Below, piece after piece: positions 14,526 through 22,861 of a stretch of 64,000 nucleotides of DNA (positions within the stretch are counted from its first letter, which is position 1; the number at the start of each line of letters is the position of its first letter). The position numbers were made by a program, and so were the translations under genes. Below the pieces are notes generated by a model. The model did not search any database. It was not told the origin of the DNA and saw only the letters and a list, made by a program, of their open reading frames with translations. The DNA is from Prochlorothrix hollandica PCC 9006 = CALU 1027 (GTDB taxonomy: Bacteria > Cyanobacteriota > Cyanobacteriia > Prochlorotrichales > Prochlorotrichaceae), in NCBI RefSeq assembly GCF_000332315.1, contig NZ_KB235933.1, positions 949,689 to 1,013,688 on the forward strand. The letters are read 5' to 3'.

Positions 14526-15431
14526 TTATCCAAAGGATCGAATCATGTCATCTATCGCTTTTTGAAAATCTGCTGAATGAATCCAGCCAACAAAGCCCGA
14601 ATACTCGCATTTTCCATATTGATTAGCAATAAATATATGCTTGACTCCTACAAGATTAGTCCAAGTGCGAATGCTAACTCCGTTTTGAAATGAATAAATA
14701 ACATGAGACTGGGAAAAATCCCGTTGACTGGCATCAGTCATACCTGGAACTGAACGGAAGTAGGCTATCAATTCTGTGAGTAGATTACGTGGAGGATCTG
14801 GTATTGGCTGTCTTGGCTCAGACCAAAATTCTTGGATTGCTTTTATAACAGCCGTGTGACTTTTTAGAGCAACATGATCGACACCATCTAATTGGGTAAA
14901 GTGAGCATAACGTAATTTTGTAGATTCAATAGGTACAACACCATCCCCTCCACCGGTTGTGTTTCCTGCCACTACTAGAGTTGGAATACTTGCTGAGATT
15001 TCCTCGGCTAAAACTCGATGATTTTGACCTAAGTATTTAGCGATACCAATACCCCATCCAAACGGATCAACGATTCTAGCTAAATCTGCACCCCCAACAG
15101 GAGAACCCAACAAAATTAAGGACTCAAATCTTTTCCACCAGTCTGTATGCCTAGATAGGACTTCTAACCAGATAACGCCACCTAGGGAAGTTGCAATAAT
15201 TCTAGCGGGTATATTAGGATAGCATCTTAATGTCTGTTCAGCAGCATTCTCCAACTGATTAATTAACGACTTGCTATCAAGATATGTTGCAAGAAAATCG
15301 AGTTTTGGAGCTACAACATAAGATTTAGTCGGAGCAACTTTATGAGCAAGACTTGCCATATCTTTGTTGTCATCACTCATCCCATGTTGAGAAAACAGAA
15401 TGAGATTAATTTGATTGGTAGTAGACATCAT
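14526..15431 (-). CDS. Alpha/beta hydrolase (lipase/PGAP1-like)
   Basis: 301 aa from ATG 15431, a few bases after the upstream stop; a TTG three codons earlier is possible. Nucleophile elbow ARIIATSLGGVIW (Ser about 86). Acid candidate in GGGDGVVPIES and His in LDGVDHVALKSH complete a lipase-like triad. No signal peptide, so it is cytoplasmic. C-terminal about 80 residues (VIYSFQNGVSIRTWTNLVG, KCEYSGFVGWIHS) form a separate beta-rich domain I do not recognise. The context suggests an effector acting on lipids or acyl groups; this is inference. Confidence 0.75.
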   Translation of the reverse strand: MMSTTNQINLILFSQHGMSDDNKDMASLAHKVAPTKSYVVAPKLDFLATYLDSKSLINQLENAAEQTLRCYPNIPARIIATSLGGVIWLEVLSRHTDWWKRFESLILLGSPVGGADLARIVDPFGWGIGIAKYLGQNHRVLAEEISASIPTLVVAGNTTGGGDGVVPIESTKLRYAHFTQLDGVDHVALKSHTAVIKAIQEFWSEPRQPIPDPPRNLLTELIAYFRSVPGMTDASQRDFSQSHVIYSFQNGVSIRTWTNLVGVKHIFIANQYGKCEYSGFVGWIHSADFQKAIDDMIRSFG

Positions 15432-15442
15432 AAAATTCAAGT

Positions 15443-16492
15443 TTAAACGACGACTGACATCATTTCTTCCACATCTGCCGCGTCGAGATTAAGAGCCTGA
15501 CCGACTTGCTTAATGTACATTTTCTCCGTGATATGAAAATTACCATCACGCTTAGCTACAGAAACGAGATCAACCATAAGGCTGACAACCTCATCAGGAT
15601 GTTTTGCTAGAACCTTAAAATCTACAGGAAGTTTTGACTTGGACTGCAAACTCTCACGGATTTGTGAGATCTCATCTTTGGATAAAGAGGCATTTTGTAG
15701 CATATTTTTGAAAAAGATTCGCTCTTCTTCTTCAATCACTCCGTCAGCCCTAATTAAGTTAATAATAGCTTTTACACGCAAGAACTCAATATTCTCAGAT
15801 TCACCACTAGAAGAAGAAAGATCTAAGTCCTCTAAAACATTATCACTAGGCGTTGTATTATCTTCCAAATCGTCACTAGGCGTTGTATTACCTTCCCAAG
15901 AAATTTCTTTCTCAAAAATTTCCTTTGCTTGTTTACCAATTTGTCGAGTCATATAGTAGGACCATGCAGCAATGGCAACGGCTCCGACTCCCGGTAACCA
16001 TTTACCGATCGCAGACTTTAGAGCCTGTTGAGTAACACGACCTGAAAGCTGAGCAATAACTCTCTGAAAGGTACTTAATGTTGCACGTTTGACTAATATA
16101 GTACTACCTTTCATGACAAGTAAAGAAGCGGCTCCTGTTCCAGTTGCACCAATGACAACACCAAGCAGTACCTCTTTAGTAATCACTGTTTCCTTTCCGT
16201 AGGAAGCACCAATATCATAAACCATAGATATTTGGTTGTGCATGATTTTCAGAATCTCAGGTAGAACTGCCAGCATACCCATTGGTCCAGGAATTAAGCC
16301 CACAGTACCTGAGATTACAGCATTCCCATTAGAGTAAGAGCCAATAATAGAATCAGCACTTTGCTGAGCAAGACTTGGATTTGATCGGTGTACAACTTTT
16401 CTTTCTTGCATGACACTTTCAAACAAACCCATCATTTGCTCTGACAGTTGTGCTTGAATCTTATCTGTCAAACTTTGCTCTTTTTGGCCCAT
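15443..16492 (-). CDS. Membrane-associated EcsC/DUF697-like protein with C-terminal TerB domain
   Basis: 349 aa from ATG 16492 (MGQKEQSLT); the frame opens 7 codons earlier. Residues about 50-190 are hydrophobic helices (SGTVGLIPGPMGMLAVLPEI, VLLGVVIGATGTGAASLLV, GKWLPGVGAVAIAAWSYYM), resembling EcsC or DUF697-type domains. After an acidic linker with a duplicated NTTPSDD/NTTPSDN motif comes a TerB-like acidic helical domain (VKAIINLIRADGVIEEEERI, VAKRDGNFHITEKMYI). TerB domains bind metal and recur in phage-defence and stress modules. First gene of the AT-rich operon, 11 bp before the hydrolase. Confidence 0.7.
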   Translation of the reverse strand: MGQKEQSLTDKIQAQLSEQMMGLFESVMQERKVVHRSNPSLAQQSADSIIGSYSNGNAVISGTVGLIPGPMGMLAVLPEILKIMHNQISMVYDIGASYGKETVITKEVLLGVVIGATGTGAASLLVMKGSTILVKRATLSTFQRVIAQLSGRVTQQALKSAIGKWLPGVGAVAIAAWSYYMTRQIGKQAKEIFEKEISWEGNTTPSDDLEDNTTPSDNVLEDLDLSSSSGESENIEFLRVKAIINLIRADGVIEEEERIFFKNMLQNASLSKDEISQIRESLQSKSKLPVDFKVLAKHPDEVVSLMVDLVSVAKRDGNFHITEKMYIKQVGQALNLDAADVEEMMSVVV

Positions 16493-16650
16493 AGTGTTGT
16501 ATCTTCCTTGCAACTTTGAAGGGAACGCTTTAGTTGCGTAATATAATTTTATCCAGAAAAACAGATCAAAGAGATTAAGTAGTGGATTACCAATAGAAGT
16601 ATGAATCTTTAATCTTGTTTATTAATATCTTTGATAAAGTAGCTGAAATC

Positions 16651-16730
16651 AAGACGGGAGAAGGCGGAAAAAGACGGGAGTATTGTGAAGGTTTGTAAAA
16701 AAGGCGGATAAAGACGGAGAAAGGCGGGTG
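16651..16730 (+). promoter_or_regulatory. Helically phased direct repeats AA(G/A)(G/A)CGG, two triplets
   Basis: Six 10-bp units start at 16651, 16661, 16671 and 16701, 16711, 16721, alternating AAGACGG and AAGGCGG. They are exactly 10 bp apart, with a 20-bp gap between triplets that keeps the phase. They lie in the 284-bp region between the divergent TerB-type operon and the HTH gene, ending 46 bp before the HTH start. This looks like an operator array or iteron set. Confidence 0.65.
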
Positions 16731-16776
16731 AGCTGGCTAGAATATAGCGCAACCATTGCATTTCTCCCCCCGCCCC

Positions 16777-17298
16777 ATGGATGTTAAACCCCTCATCGAT
16801 CGCCTAAACACCCTCATCCACCACCACACCGGCCACCACCTCGACACCCTCCAAATCGCCATCCTCCAAGGAGTCCTCCAAGGCCACAAATACGCCGACA
16901 TCGCCCAAACCTGCCAGTGTACCGAAGGCCACCTCAAAGACAAAGCCTACAGCCTTTGGAAACACCTCACCCCCATCCTCGGCGAACCCATCAAAAAAAC
17001 CAACGCCAAAGCCGCGATCGAACGCTTCGTTATCCACAACACTAACTCACCCATTTTCGAGAACAACCCCCCCCTGAGCCTGAGCACCCTCAACCTCTGC
17101 CCCTACCCCGACCCCACCGCCACCGCCCTACACCAAGCCCAAACCCGCGCCCAAACCACCCCCTCCAGCTACCACAGCCGCGCCATCCTCAAACTCCACC
17201 ACCACGGCCTTGAACCCACCGCGATCGCCGACAGCCTCGAAATCCCCCCCGCATTCGTCCACATCACCCTCCACCCACACACCAGCCTCACCCCCTAG
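16777..17298 (+). CDS. Stand-alone vWA-MoxR-associated-type HTH protein
   Basis: 173 aa from ATG 16777. Residues about 1-85 match the HTH domain usually found at the N-terminus of cyanobacterial STAND/vWA-MoxR-associated proteins: LIHHHTGHHLDTLQIAIL, GHKYADIAQTCQCTEGHLKD, LWKHLTPILGEPIKKTNAKA. The NB-ARC/WD40 parts normally attached are absent. A second HTH-like segment lies near the end (HSRAILKLHHHGLEPTAIADSLEIP). Probably a DNA-binding regulator of itself and the divergent operon through the phased repeats; this is inference. Confidence 0.7.
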   Translation: MDVKPLIDRLNTLIHHHTGHHLDTLQIAILQGVLQGHKYADIAQTCQCTEGHLKDKAYSLWKHLTPILGEPIKKTNAKAAIERFVIHNTNSPIFENNPPLSLSTLNLCPYPDPTATALHQAQTRAQTTPSSYHSRAILKLHHHGLEPTAIADSLEIPPAFVHITLHPHTSLTP

Positions 17299-17552
17299 CC
17301 CCCCGCCCGCAACATCGCCACCACCGGCACAAATATCGGCTCCTGCGCCGCCAACCGCCGCGACCAAAAGAAAATCTCGATCGCCTCGATCGCCCCCGTC
17401 TCCGGATTCAGCCGCACCAACAGATCATCCCCCAACTCCTCCGTTTCCTGTTCCGTATAAATAGGACATAACCTCACCATCAGGCTATCCCCGATCGGAT
17501 CATAATCAAACGTCAACCCCCGATCGGCCACCGCCCCTAATGCCTTGACCAT
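17295..17552 (-). CDS. DUF2283-family small protein
   Basis: 85 aa. LTFDYDPIGDSLMVRLCP and LGDDLLVRLNPETGAIEAIE are typical DUF2283 (a small beta-rich family often linked to TA-like loci). It overlaps the HTH gene end by 4 bp, tail to tail. The last 115 bp of this gene are duplicated at 18131-18245. Confidence 0.8.
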   Translation of the reverse strand: MVKALGAVADRGLTFDYDPIGDSLMVRLCPIYTEQETEELGDDLLVRLNPETGAIEAIEIFFWSRRLAAQEPIFVPVVAMLRAGG

Positions 17553-17653
17553 TCCTGGATTCCTCCTGTTTTATCAATCGCTCAAAATAATCGCTAAAAA
17601 TAACAGTACCCCCTCAATCCCCCCTAACCCCCATCCACACCAGTCCCCCTCCC

Positions 17654-18022
17654 ATGACCCAAACCCTCACCCTCCAAATTCCCGATCGGCTCTATGACCA
17701 ACTCCTCACCACCGCCCAAGCAACCCAACAATCCCTTGATGCCATTCTCCTCCGTGTCCTCGAAGTTGGCAGTCCCCCCCAAGTGACCGACGCGCCCACT
17801 GCCGTCCAAGTCGAACTCATGGCCCTCAATGAACTAAGCAACGAAGCACTCTGGCAACAGGTCTATCCCCCTCATCTCACCCCCACCGTCCCTCCCATCT
17901 CACCAGACCTAAGCCACGAAGAACAGCTACAGGCACAGGCAGAGATCGATCGGGCAGTCCTCCGTAGAGCACACGCTGCTGCCATTTTGCGCTGGCGCGG
18001 TTGCATAGTTCCTTTACCCTAG
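17654..18022 (+). CDS. Antitoxin-like protein preceding an HNH remnant
   Basis: 122 aa. MTQTLTLQIPDRLYDQLLTT and QSLDAILLRVLEVGSP, then ELMALNELSNEALWQQV and a C-terminal LRRAHAAAILRWRG, match a cyanobacterial family of small proteins, encoded with HNH or PIN genes, that I know only by pattern. The N-terminus suggests a ribbon-helix-helix DNA-binding arm. The partner is truncated (18034). Confidence 0.65.
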   Translation: MTQTLTLQIPDRLYDQLLTTAQATQQSLDAILLRVLEVGSPPQVTDAPTAVQVELMALNELSNEALWQQVYPPHLTPTVPPISPDLSHEEQLQAQAEIDRAVLRRAHAAAILRWRGCIVPLP

Positions 18023-18033
18023 GGGATCTACCG

Positions 18034-18132
18034 GTGTCAGACTATATCCCCGTTGCACTCAAACTCCAGCTTGAACAGGTTGATCAGAATCGCTGTTGCT
18101 ACTGTCTCACCACTGCTGCTAACGGTTTTTAG
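18034..18132 (+). pseudogene. Truncated HNH endonuclease gene
   Basis: GTG start, 32 codons: SDYIPVALKLQLEQVDQNRC, then CYCLTTAANG. This is the N-terminus of the HNH nuclease family that begins with IPxALRxxV...NRCxYC (first zinc Cys pair present, HNH motif missing). It is cut off at 18131 where the 115-bp copy of the DUF2283 3' end starts, which supplies the stop. Confidence 0.75.
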
Positions 18133-18245
18133 CCCCCCGCCCGCAACATCGCCACCACCGGCACAAATATCGGCTCCTGCGCCGCCAACCGCCGCGATCA
18201 AAAGAAAATCTCGATCGCCTCGATCGCCCCCGTCTCCGGATTCAG
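18131..18245. repeat. 115-bp duplication of the DUF2283 gene 3' end
   Basis: Matches 17297-17411 with a single mismatch (GCGATCAAAAG versus GCGACCAAAAG). Same orientation, about 830 bp apart. It truncates the HNH gene and abuts the 3' end of the helicase gene. Confidence 0.93.
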
Positions 18246-18257
18246 GAGTTTTTCCGG

Positions 18258-20600
18258 TCACGATCGAGGCAAAGATAAGTGCTGAATCAAGGCTGGAATC
18301 ACAGGACAGGGGGACTGTCGGTCTAGTTTCTCAGGTTTTTTCCAATTAAAGGGGGCTTGCTGGGCCGCACTGAGCCACAGCAGCTTTTTAGCCCGGGTTA
18401 AAGCCACATAGAGCAGGCGGTATTCCTCCGATCGCTTCCGATAGGCCGCCTCTTCCCAGGCTTGGGTTTCACTCAGCAACACCCCCTCCCACTGCTGGGG
18501 CAACCCCTCCCCAGGGCGGTAAACCTGGTGCAAGCCGTGGCGAATTTGGGTGCGGGCCACCTCCCCCAGGGTGAAATCCCCCAGGAACTGGGCCTGCTGG
18601 GGCACCCACATCTGACCGGGGATCACATTGGCCTGGAGAAAGGGCACAAACACATAGTCCCAATCCAAGCCCTTGGCCTTGTGCATGGTGATAATGGTGA
18701 CCTGACCCTTGCGGCCATAGAGGGATTCGGGATCCTCCGTGTCCACCGGATCGAAGCGCTCTGAACTGACGATCTCCCCTAAGGCCCGTTCCAATGCTTC
18801 CAGGGAACGCTCCCCCCCCATGCGTTGGAGGGCTTGATCAATGAGTTTATCGGCGGTGGCTAGTTCCCCTTGGCCATAGGCGAGGCTAGAGGCCAGAAAC
18901 CCCAACAAATCCCCCAGGGGTAGCTCCAGTCTGGCCCGCAGCAGTTGGGTGCAGAGGCGTTGGGCGGGGGGACTGAGGGGCCGATCGAGGGGTCCGGGGT
19001 AGAGAAACTGCTCCGGGGCGATGGCCAAGGCATTGAAATCCTGGGGGGCAATGCGCTGGCGATCGGCCAAGACCGCCAACGCCGCTTTCAGAGCATCGGG
19101 GGAGTGGGGGCGCTGGAGAAACTGCACCAGTTGCCACAGTTCACGGGGCACATGGGATTGCCGCTGCTGTTGCCCCACTTCATAGAGACGCACCCCCAGT
19201 TCCGTTTCCAGATCCCCCAGGTGCTGGGCCAAAAATTGCCCCTGGCGGTTTTCCCGCACCAAAATGGCGATTTGGGGTTCCGGATCCTGGGCCACGATCG
19301 CCCCAATGCGCTGGCGAATCAGGGCAATGCTGTGGTCAATGGTGGGAGGTTGCAGAATTTCCACCCCCACGCCTAGGGGGGCAGGGTTGGCATCGGCTTG
19401 GGGATCCCCTGGATCCACGGGGCGAATGTCTTGGAGGCGGAAGGGCAGGCGCTCTGGGGAGATCTGGGGTTGGGGGCGATCGCGGCCCGGACCCGTTCCC
19501 AAGCCGGGGGGCAAGACCCGGTCATTGACCCAGTGAATCATCTGGTTGGCCACGGCCATCACCTGGGCGGTGCTGCGGCCCGCCTGATCCAGTTCCACCA
19601 GTCGCCCCTGACTTTGGCAGCGCTGACAAAAGCCTTGGAAAAAGCTGGGATCGGCGGGGGTAAAGGTGGAGTTAATGGCTTGGTTGGGATCCCCCACCCG
19701 CACCAGGTTGCGATCGCCCTCAGCCGTGGTGGCCAAAATCTCCAGCAGTTCACTTTGGAGGGGGGTGGAGTCTTGGGCTTCGTCTTCAAAGACCCCAAAC
19801 ACCTGATCTTGCCAAAACTGCCGCAGGGCTGGATCCTCCAGCACCCGTAGCGCCCCCAGGATCATATCTTCATAATCAATCAGATTTTGGCTTTGTAACT
19901 GGGTTTGATACTGGTCATAGAGTCCCGCCGCCACCGTGAGAATGTCGTAGCTCCTGCCCTGGGGATGGCCGTAGCTGCTGCTGCCCAGGGCGAGGGATCG
20001 TAACTGCTCCGGTCCCAGGCCGGAGCTTTTGGCTTCCCGAATCACCGTATGGGCCAAATCTGGCAATATTTCCGTGCGCAACACCGACTGTCGCCGCAAC
20101 CGTTCCGCCTCTTCCCCATCAAAGGACTGACCTTCCAGAAGCTGCTGATAGAGGGGGGGATCGGCGGCAATCCAGCGATCGACGCAGGTGCGGATGAGGC
20201 GGTGGCTTTGGTTGGGGGCAATCAGGGTCACGGTGTCCAGATCCAAACCAGCGCGATCGCGGTGGCGGCTGGCAATTTGCAGGGCAAGGCCGTGGAGGGT
20301 GTTGACGCTGAATCCCAGGGGCGGTAACCCCAATTGGGCTAAATTGGCGCAAATTTTAGCTTTAAGATTATTAGTGGCCGATCGGGTAAAGGTGACCACC
20401 ACTAAATAGCGCCGCAGGTTCAGGCGCTGGCGGGCGACGGTGAGGGCTGCTGCCGCTGCCATGCCGGTGGATTTCCCCGCCCCCGGCACTGCCGACACCG
20501 CCAACTCCCCCCCGATCCACTCCCCCATGGCCCGCTGTCCGGGGCGCAGGCGATGGAGCAGGAGTTGGAGGCGATCGTCCAGGGCAGCAGCAGGTTTCAA
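18258..20600 (-). CDS. UvrD/Rep-type superfamily 1 DNA helicase
   Basis: 780 aa. SF1A motifs in order: Walker A AVPGAGKST (about 36-44), Ia VTFTRSATNNLKAKI, II FEDEAQDST, III VGDPNQAINSTF, IV-like QIAILVRENRQGQFL, V VTIITMHKAKGLDWDYV, and VI LLYVALTRAKKLLWLS. A 3'-5' helicase acting in repair or recombination-intermediate processing. No RecB nuclease domain at the C-terminus. Longer inserts than E. coli UvrD but similar in size. Core-genome composition. The next gene lies 5 bp upstream on the same strand. Confidence 0.93.
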   Translation of the reverse strand: MKPAAALDDRLQLLLHRLRPGQRAMGEWIGGELAVSAVPGAGKSTGMAAAAALTVARQRLNLRRYLVVVTFTRSATNNLKAKICANLAQLGLPPLGFSVNTLHGLALQIASRHRDRAGLDLDTVTLIAPNQSHRLIRTCVDRWIAADPPLYQQLLEGQSFDGEEAERLRRQSVLRTEILPDLAHTVIREAKSSGLGPEQLRSLALGSSSYGHPQGRSYDILTVAAGLYDQYQTQLQSQNLIDYEDMILGALRVLEDPALRQFWQDQVFGVFEDEAQDSTPLQSELLEILATTAEGDRNLVRVGDPNQAINSTFTPADPSFFQGFCQRCQSQGRLVELDQAGRSTAQVMAVANQMIHWVNDRVLPPGLGTGPGRDRPQPQISPERLPFRLQDIRPVDPGDPQADANPAPLGVGVEILQPPTIDHSIALIRQRIGAIVAQDPEPQIAILVRENRQGQFLAQHLGDLETELGVRLYEVGQQQRQSHVPRELWQLVQFLQRPHSPDALKAALAVLADRQRIAPQDFNALAIAPEQFLYPGPLDRPLSPPAQRLCTQLLRARLELPLGDLLGFLASSLAYGQGELATADKLIDQALQRMGGERSLEALERALGEIVSSERFDPVDTEDPESLYGRKGQVTIITMHKAKGLDWDYVFVPFLQANVIPGQMWVPQQAQFLGDFTLGEVARTQIRHGLHQVYRPGEGLPQQWEGVLLSETQAWEEAAYRKRSEEYRLLYVALTRAKKLLWLSAAQQAPFNWKKPEKLDRQSPCPVIPALIQHLSLPRS

Positions 20601-20605
20601 TGGGA

Positions 20606-21184
20606 TTAGCGAATAAATAGCAAATAATAAGCAAACGGGAGCATATAGGCAAAATACAGCACACTAACCACGCTAATGGTAATTTTGCCCTGCCGGGAAT
20701 CATAGGCCCGCCAGAGAAAAATCCAACTGCCCAGCATCAACGCCATTTCCAAGGCGGTCACGATCAGACCATGGTGATCCGGATCCCAGTAGGAGACGGG
20801 ACTGGCAAAGCGCCAATTGCTGAAGGGGAAAAAATGGCGGTGGCCATCATCATGGTGCAGGGGCAAATCCCCCAAGCCATGGATCATCATGCTGCCAAAC
20901 AAAAGTTGGCCCCAGCGGGACACCCCCCAGGTGGTGAGGGCTAACCCCAAGAGCATTAGGGGAAAGGAGTTAAAAATATCAAAAAAGTTTTGCCACCTGT
21001 CCGCAAAGTAGGATTGGCCCCAAATAATCTCCTCAGGAATGCCCCGTACCTTTTCAATGCCATAAAACAGAAACATGGGGGCATCGGGTAGCAGCGAACC
21101 GATCACTAGGGGAGTCAGGGTATTGGCCCGATCGCACCGCCCCAAACACAACAGACTCAGAGACACATGGGCGGGGGTGTTCAT
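20606..21184 (-). CDS. Integral membrane putative metal-dependent hydrolase (YdjM/DUF457-like)
   Basis: 192 aa, several transmembrane helices. Conserved polar residues: NTPAHVSLSLL, GSLLPDAPMF, and a central HGLGDLPLHHDDGHRHFF followed by SPVSYWDPDHHG, the His/Asp-rich signature of this membrane hydrolase family. Substrate unknown. Probably cotranscribed with the helicase (5-bp gap). Confidence 0.75.
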   Translation of the reverse strand: MNTPAHVSLSLLCLGRCDRANTLTPLVIGSLLPDAPMFLFYGIEKVRGIPEEIIWGQSYFADRWQNFFDIFNSFPLMLLGLALTTWGVSRWGQLLFGSMMIHGLGDLPLHHDDGHRHFFPFSNWRFASPVSYWDPDHHGLIVTALEMALMLGSWIFLWRAYDSRQGKITISVVSVLYFAYMLPFAYYLLFIR

Positions 21185-21223
21185 GGGGATAGTCCTTGAT
21201 CAGGGTGCACAAGCAAAAAACCC

Positions 21224-21466
21224 TCAGTCCTCAAAGGGTAAACGGGGACTGGGGCGCGGCGGGGGCGTGGGTAGGGGCGGCGGGGGTTCGGGCTTGGCGA
21301 TAGTTGGACGGAGGGGGCGACGGTTGGAGGCGATCGCCAGCACCAGACCCCCCACCAGCATCAGGGGAGAGGGCAGGAACCCCTGGGGATCTAGATCCAA
21401 TAAAAAGATCAGCCCCCCCAGCAGCACCAGACCCACGATCCAGCGTTGCACCATCAGGTCAGACAC
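21224..21466 (-). CDS. Small two-helix membrane protein, Pro-rich tail
   Basis: 80 aa. Two hydrophobic segments (IVGLVLLGGLIFLLDL and PSPLMLVGGLVLAIAS), then a Pro-rich cytosolic or lumenal tail (PPPPLPTPPPRPSP). No family recognised. Sits in a same-strand run with 12-40 bp gaps, which supports a real gene. Confidence 0.6.
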   Translation of the reverse strand: MSDLMVQRWIVGLVLLGGLIFLLDLDPQGFLPSPLMLVGGLVLAIASNRRPLRPTIAKPEPPPPLPTPPPRPSPRLPFED

Positions 21467-21478
21467 GGAATGCCCTAC

Positions 21479-22036
21479 CTAAAACAGCCACTGTTTAACC
21501 CGCTGCAAGCTCTTCCAGTCGGGCTTGCGCTTTAGCCCTTCTTCAATGTTCTCCACAATTTCTTGGCGCAGTTCATCAATTTCGATCAACTGTTGCACTA
21601 GCTCGATGTGGGGACGCACCCCCTTTTGCCCACTGTCCAACATGGCCACCACTAGGTTAACCCGTGCCTGGGGATCCTTAGAGTTGAGCTTAGTGGCCTT
21701 TTTAGCGGCTCGGTAGGCGGCATCGGCCTTGTCCGTCAGGAGGTAAACCCAGGCAAGACACGTCCAGGCGGGGCTACTTTTGGGGGCAAGGTCGCAAATG
21801 TCTTTAAACACCGGCACTAAGGTGGCGGCCTCTTCCCCGGCTTGGTAACGGGCCACGGCTTCGTTAAACAGTTGCTCCGTGGGGGAGAGGGGGGGAGCAT
21901 CGGCGGCGGAATCAATGATAGCGGAATCGGGGGTAGCGGAATCAATGATAGCGGAATCAATGATAGCGGAATCGGGGGTAGCGGAATCGGGGGTGGTGGG
22001 TTCAGAAAGTAGGGGCATGGCAGGAACTAAAGGCAT
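21479..22036 (-). CDS. TPR-like protein with tandem-repeat N-terminus
   Basis: 185 aa. An N-terminal tract of 5-residue repeats (DSATP/DSAII, 15-bp DNA units) precedes a TPR-like helical domain: TEQLFNEAVARYQAGEEA, PAWTCLAWVYLLTDKADAAY, PQARVNLVVAML. The C-terminus LKRKPDWKSLQRVKQWLF is conserved-looking. Likely a scaffold or protein-binding factor. The repeat tract is low-complexity and probably dispensable. Confidence 0.78.
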   Translation of the reverse strand: MPLVPAMPLLSEPTTPDSATPDSAIIDSAIIDSATPDSAIIDSAADAPPLSPTEQLFNEAVARYQAGEEAATLVPVFKDICDLAPKSSPAWTCLAWVYLLTDKADAAYRAAKKATKLNSKDPQARVNLVVAMLDSGQKGVRPHIELVQQLIEIDELRQEIVENIEEGLKRKPDWKSLQRVKQWLF

Positions 22037-22083
22037 CGATCGTCCAAAAATATTGACAACATCCGGGTCAACCGAACAGCGGC

Positions 22084-22455
22084 TTAAGCCGAGAAGGACT
22101 TACCGCAGCCACAGGTTTGGGTGGCGTTGGGGTTAGTGAACTGGAAGCCGCCCCCAATCAGGGCGTTGCTGTAGTCTAGGGCCATGCCATAGATATAGAG
22201 CAGGCTTTTCTGATCGCAAACGACGCGGAAGCCATCTTCATAATCATAAAGCTCGTCATCGGCCCGAATGCCATCGGGTTCAATGAAGTCCATCATGTAG
22301 GACATGCCGGAACACCCCCCTTGGCTGACCCCAACCCGCAGCAGCAGGTCTTTACCTTGCTGGATTCGTAGGGTTTTCAGTTGGTTCAGGGCGGCATCGG
22401 TCATCAAGATGCCCTTGGCTCCGGGTTTGGTGACGGGGGTAGCAGTTTGTGTCAT
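22084..22455 (-). CDS. sufA: A-type iron-sulfur carrier (SufA/IscA)
   Basis: 123 aa from ATG 22455; an upstream frame extension of 33 residues is unsupported. LRVGVSQGGCSGMSYMMDF holds the first conserved Cys, and TNPNATQTCGCGKSFSA the CxC pair. Closely resembles Synechocystis slr1417-type SufA. Carries Fe-S clusters to apoproteins. The symbol could equally be iscA. Confidence 0.92.
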   Translation of the reverse strand: MTQTATPVTKPGAKGILMTDAALNQLKTLRIQQGKDLLLRVGVSQGGCSGMSYMMDFIEPDGIRADDELYDYEDGFRVVCDQKSLLYIYGMALDYSNALIGGGFQFTNPNATQTCGCGKSFSA

Positions 22456-22723
22456 GGATCCTTTACTCCCTGGGTGACGGAATAATTTGAGGGTTGAAGC
22501 TCTGCAATGCAAACCAGGGTCTGGGGTTGGCTCTCCCACCCCGGCCCAAGCCATCTCCTAGTCTATCCTACAGACCCTAAGACTGGGGCAGATCCGATCG
22601 TGACAGCGGCTGAGTCTCACCAGAATTTTTCCGGGATCGTGATGATCCAGAAGCAGAAAAGCCCCCGATCTCGGTGCATGACCCGTGCATCACAACCACG
22701 ATCGAGGGCGCTTAGAATTTTTA

Positions 22724-22804
22724 GGGTATCAACCTAAGCCGGGACAGTCGGGCGCAGATCGCCTGACTGTCCTGTTAATTTTTTCCCGCTTTAAGCGGGA
22801 ACCC
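22724..22804. repeat. Family C repeat, copy C1
   Basis: GGGTATCAACCTAAGCCGGGACAG ... to TTTAAGCGGGAACCC; about 80 bp, with an internal hairpin on GACAGTCGGGCG / CGCCTGACTGTC and outer complementary arms. Located in the intergenic region downstream of fusA. Confidence 0.8.
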
Positions 22805-22841
22805 GTTTTTTTGAGGGATTTTTTGAGGGATTTTTTGAGGG
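22805..22841. repeat. 12-13 bp tandem repeat, three copies
   Basis: Three TTTTTTGAGGGA-type units just downstream of the fusA stop, adjoining repeat C1. The T-tracts on the plus strand are A-tracts on the coding strand, so they are not a standard terminator. Confidence 0.8.
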
Positions 22842-22861
22842 TAAAAAGCGGGGCTAGGGTC

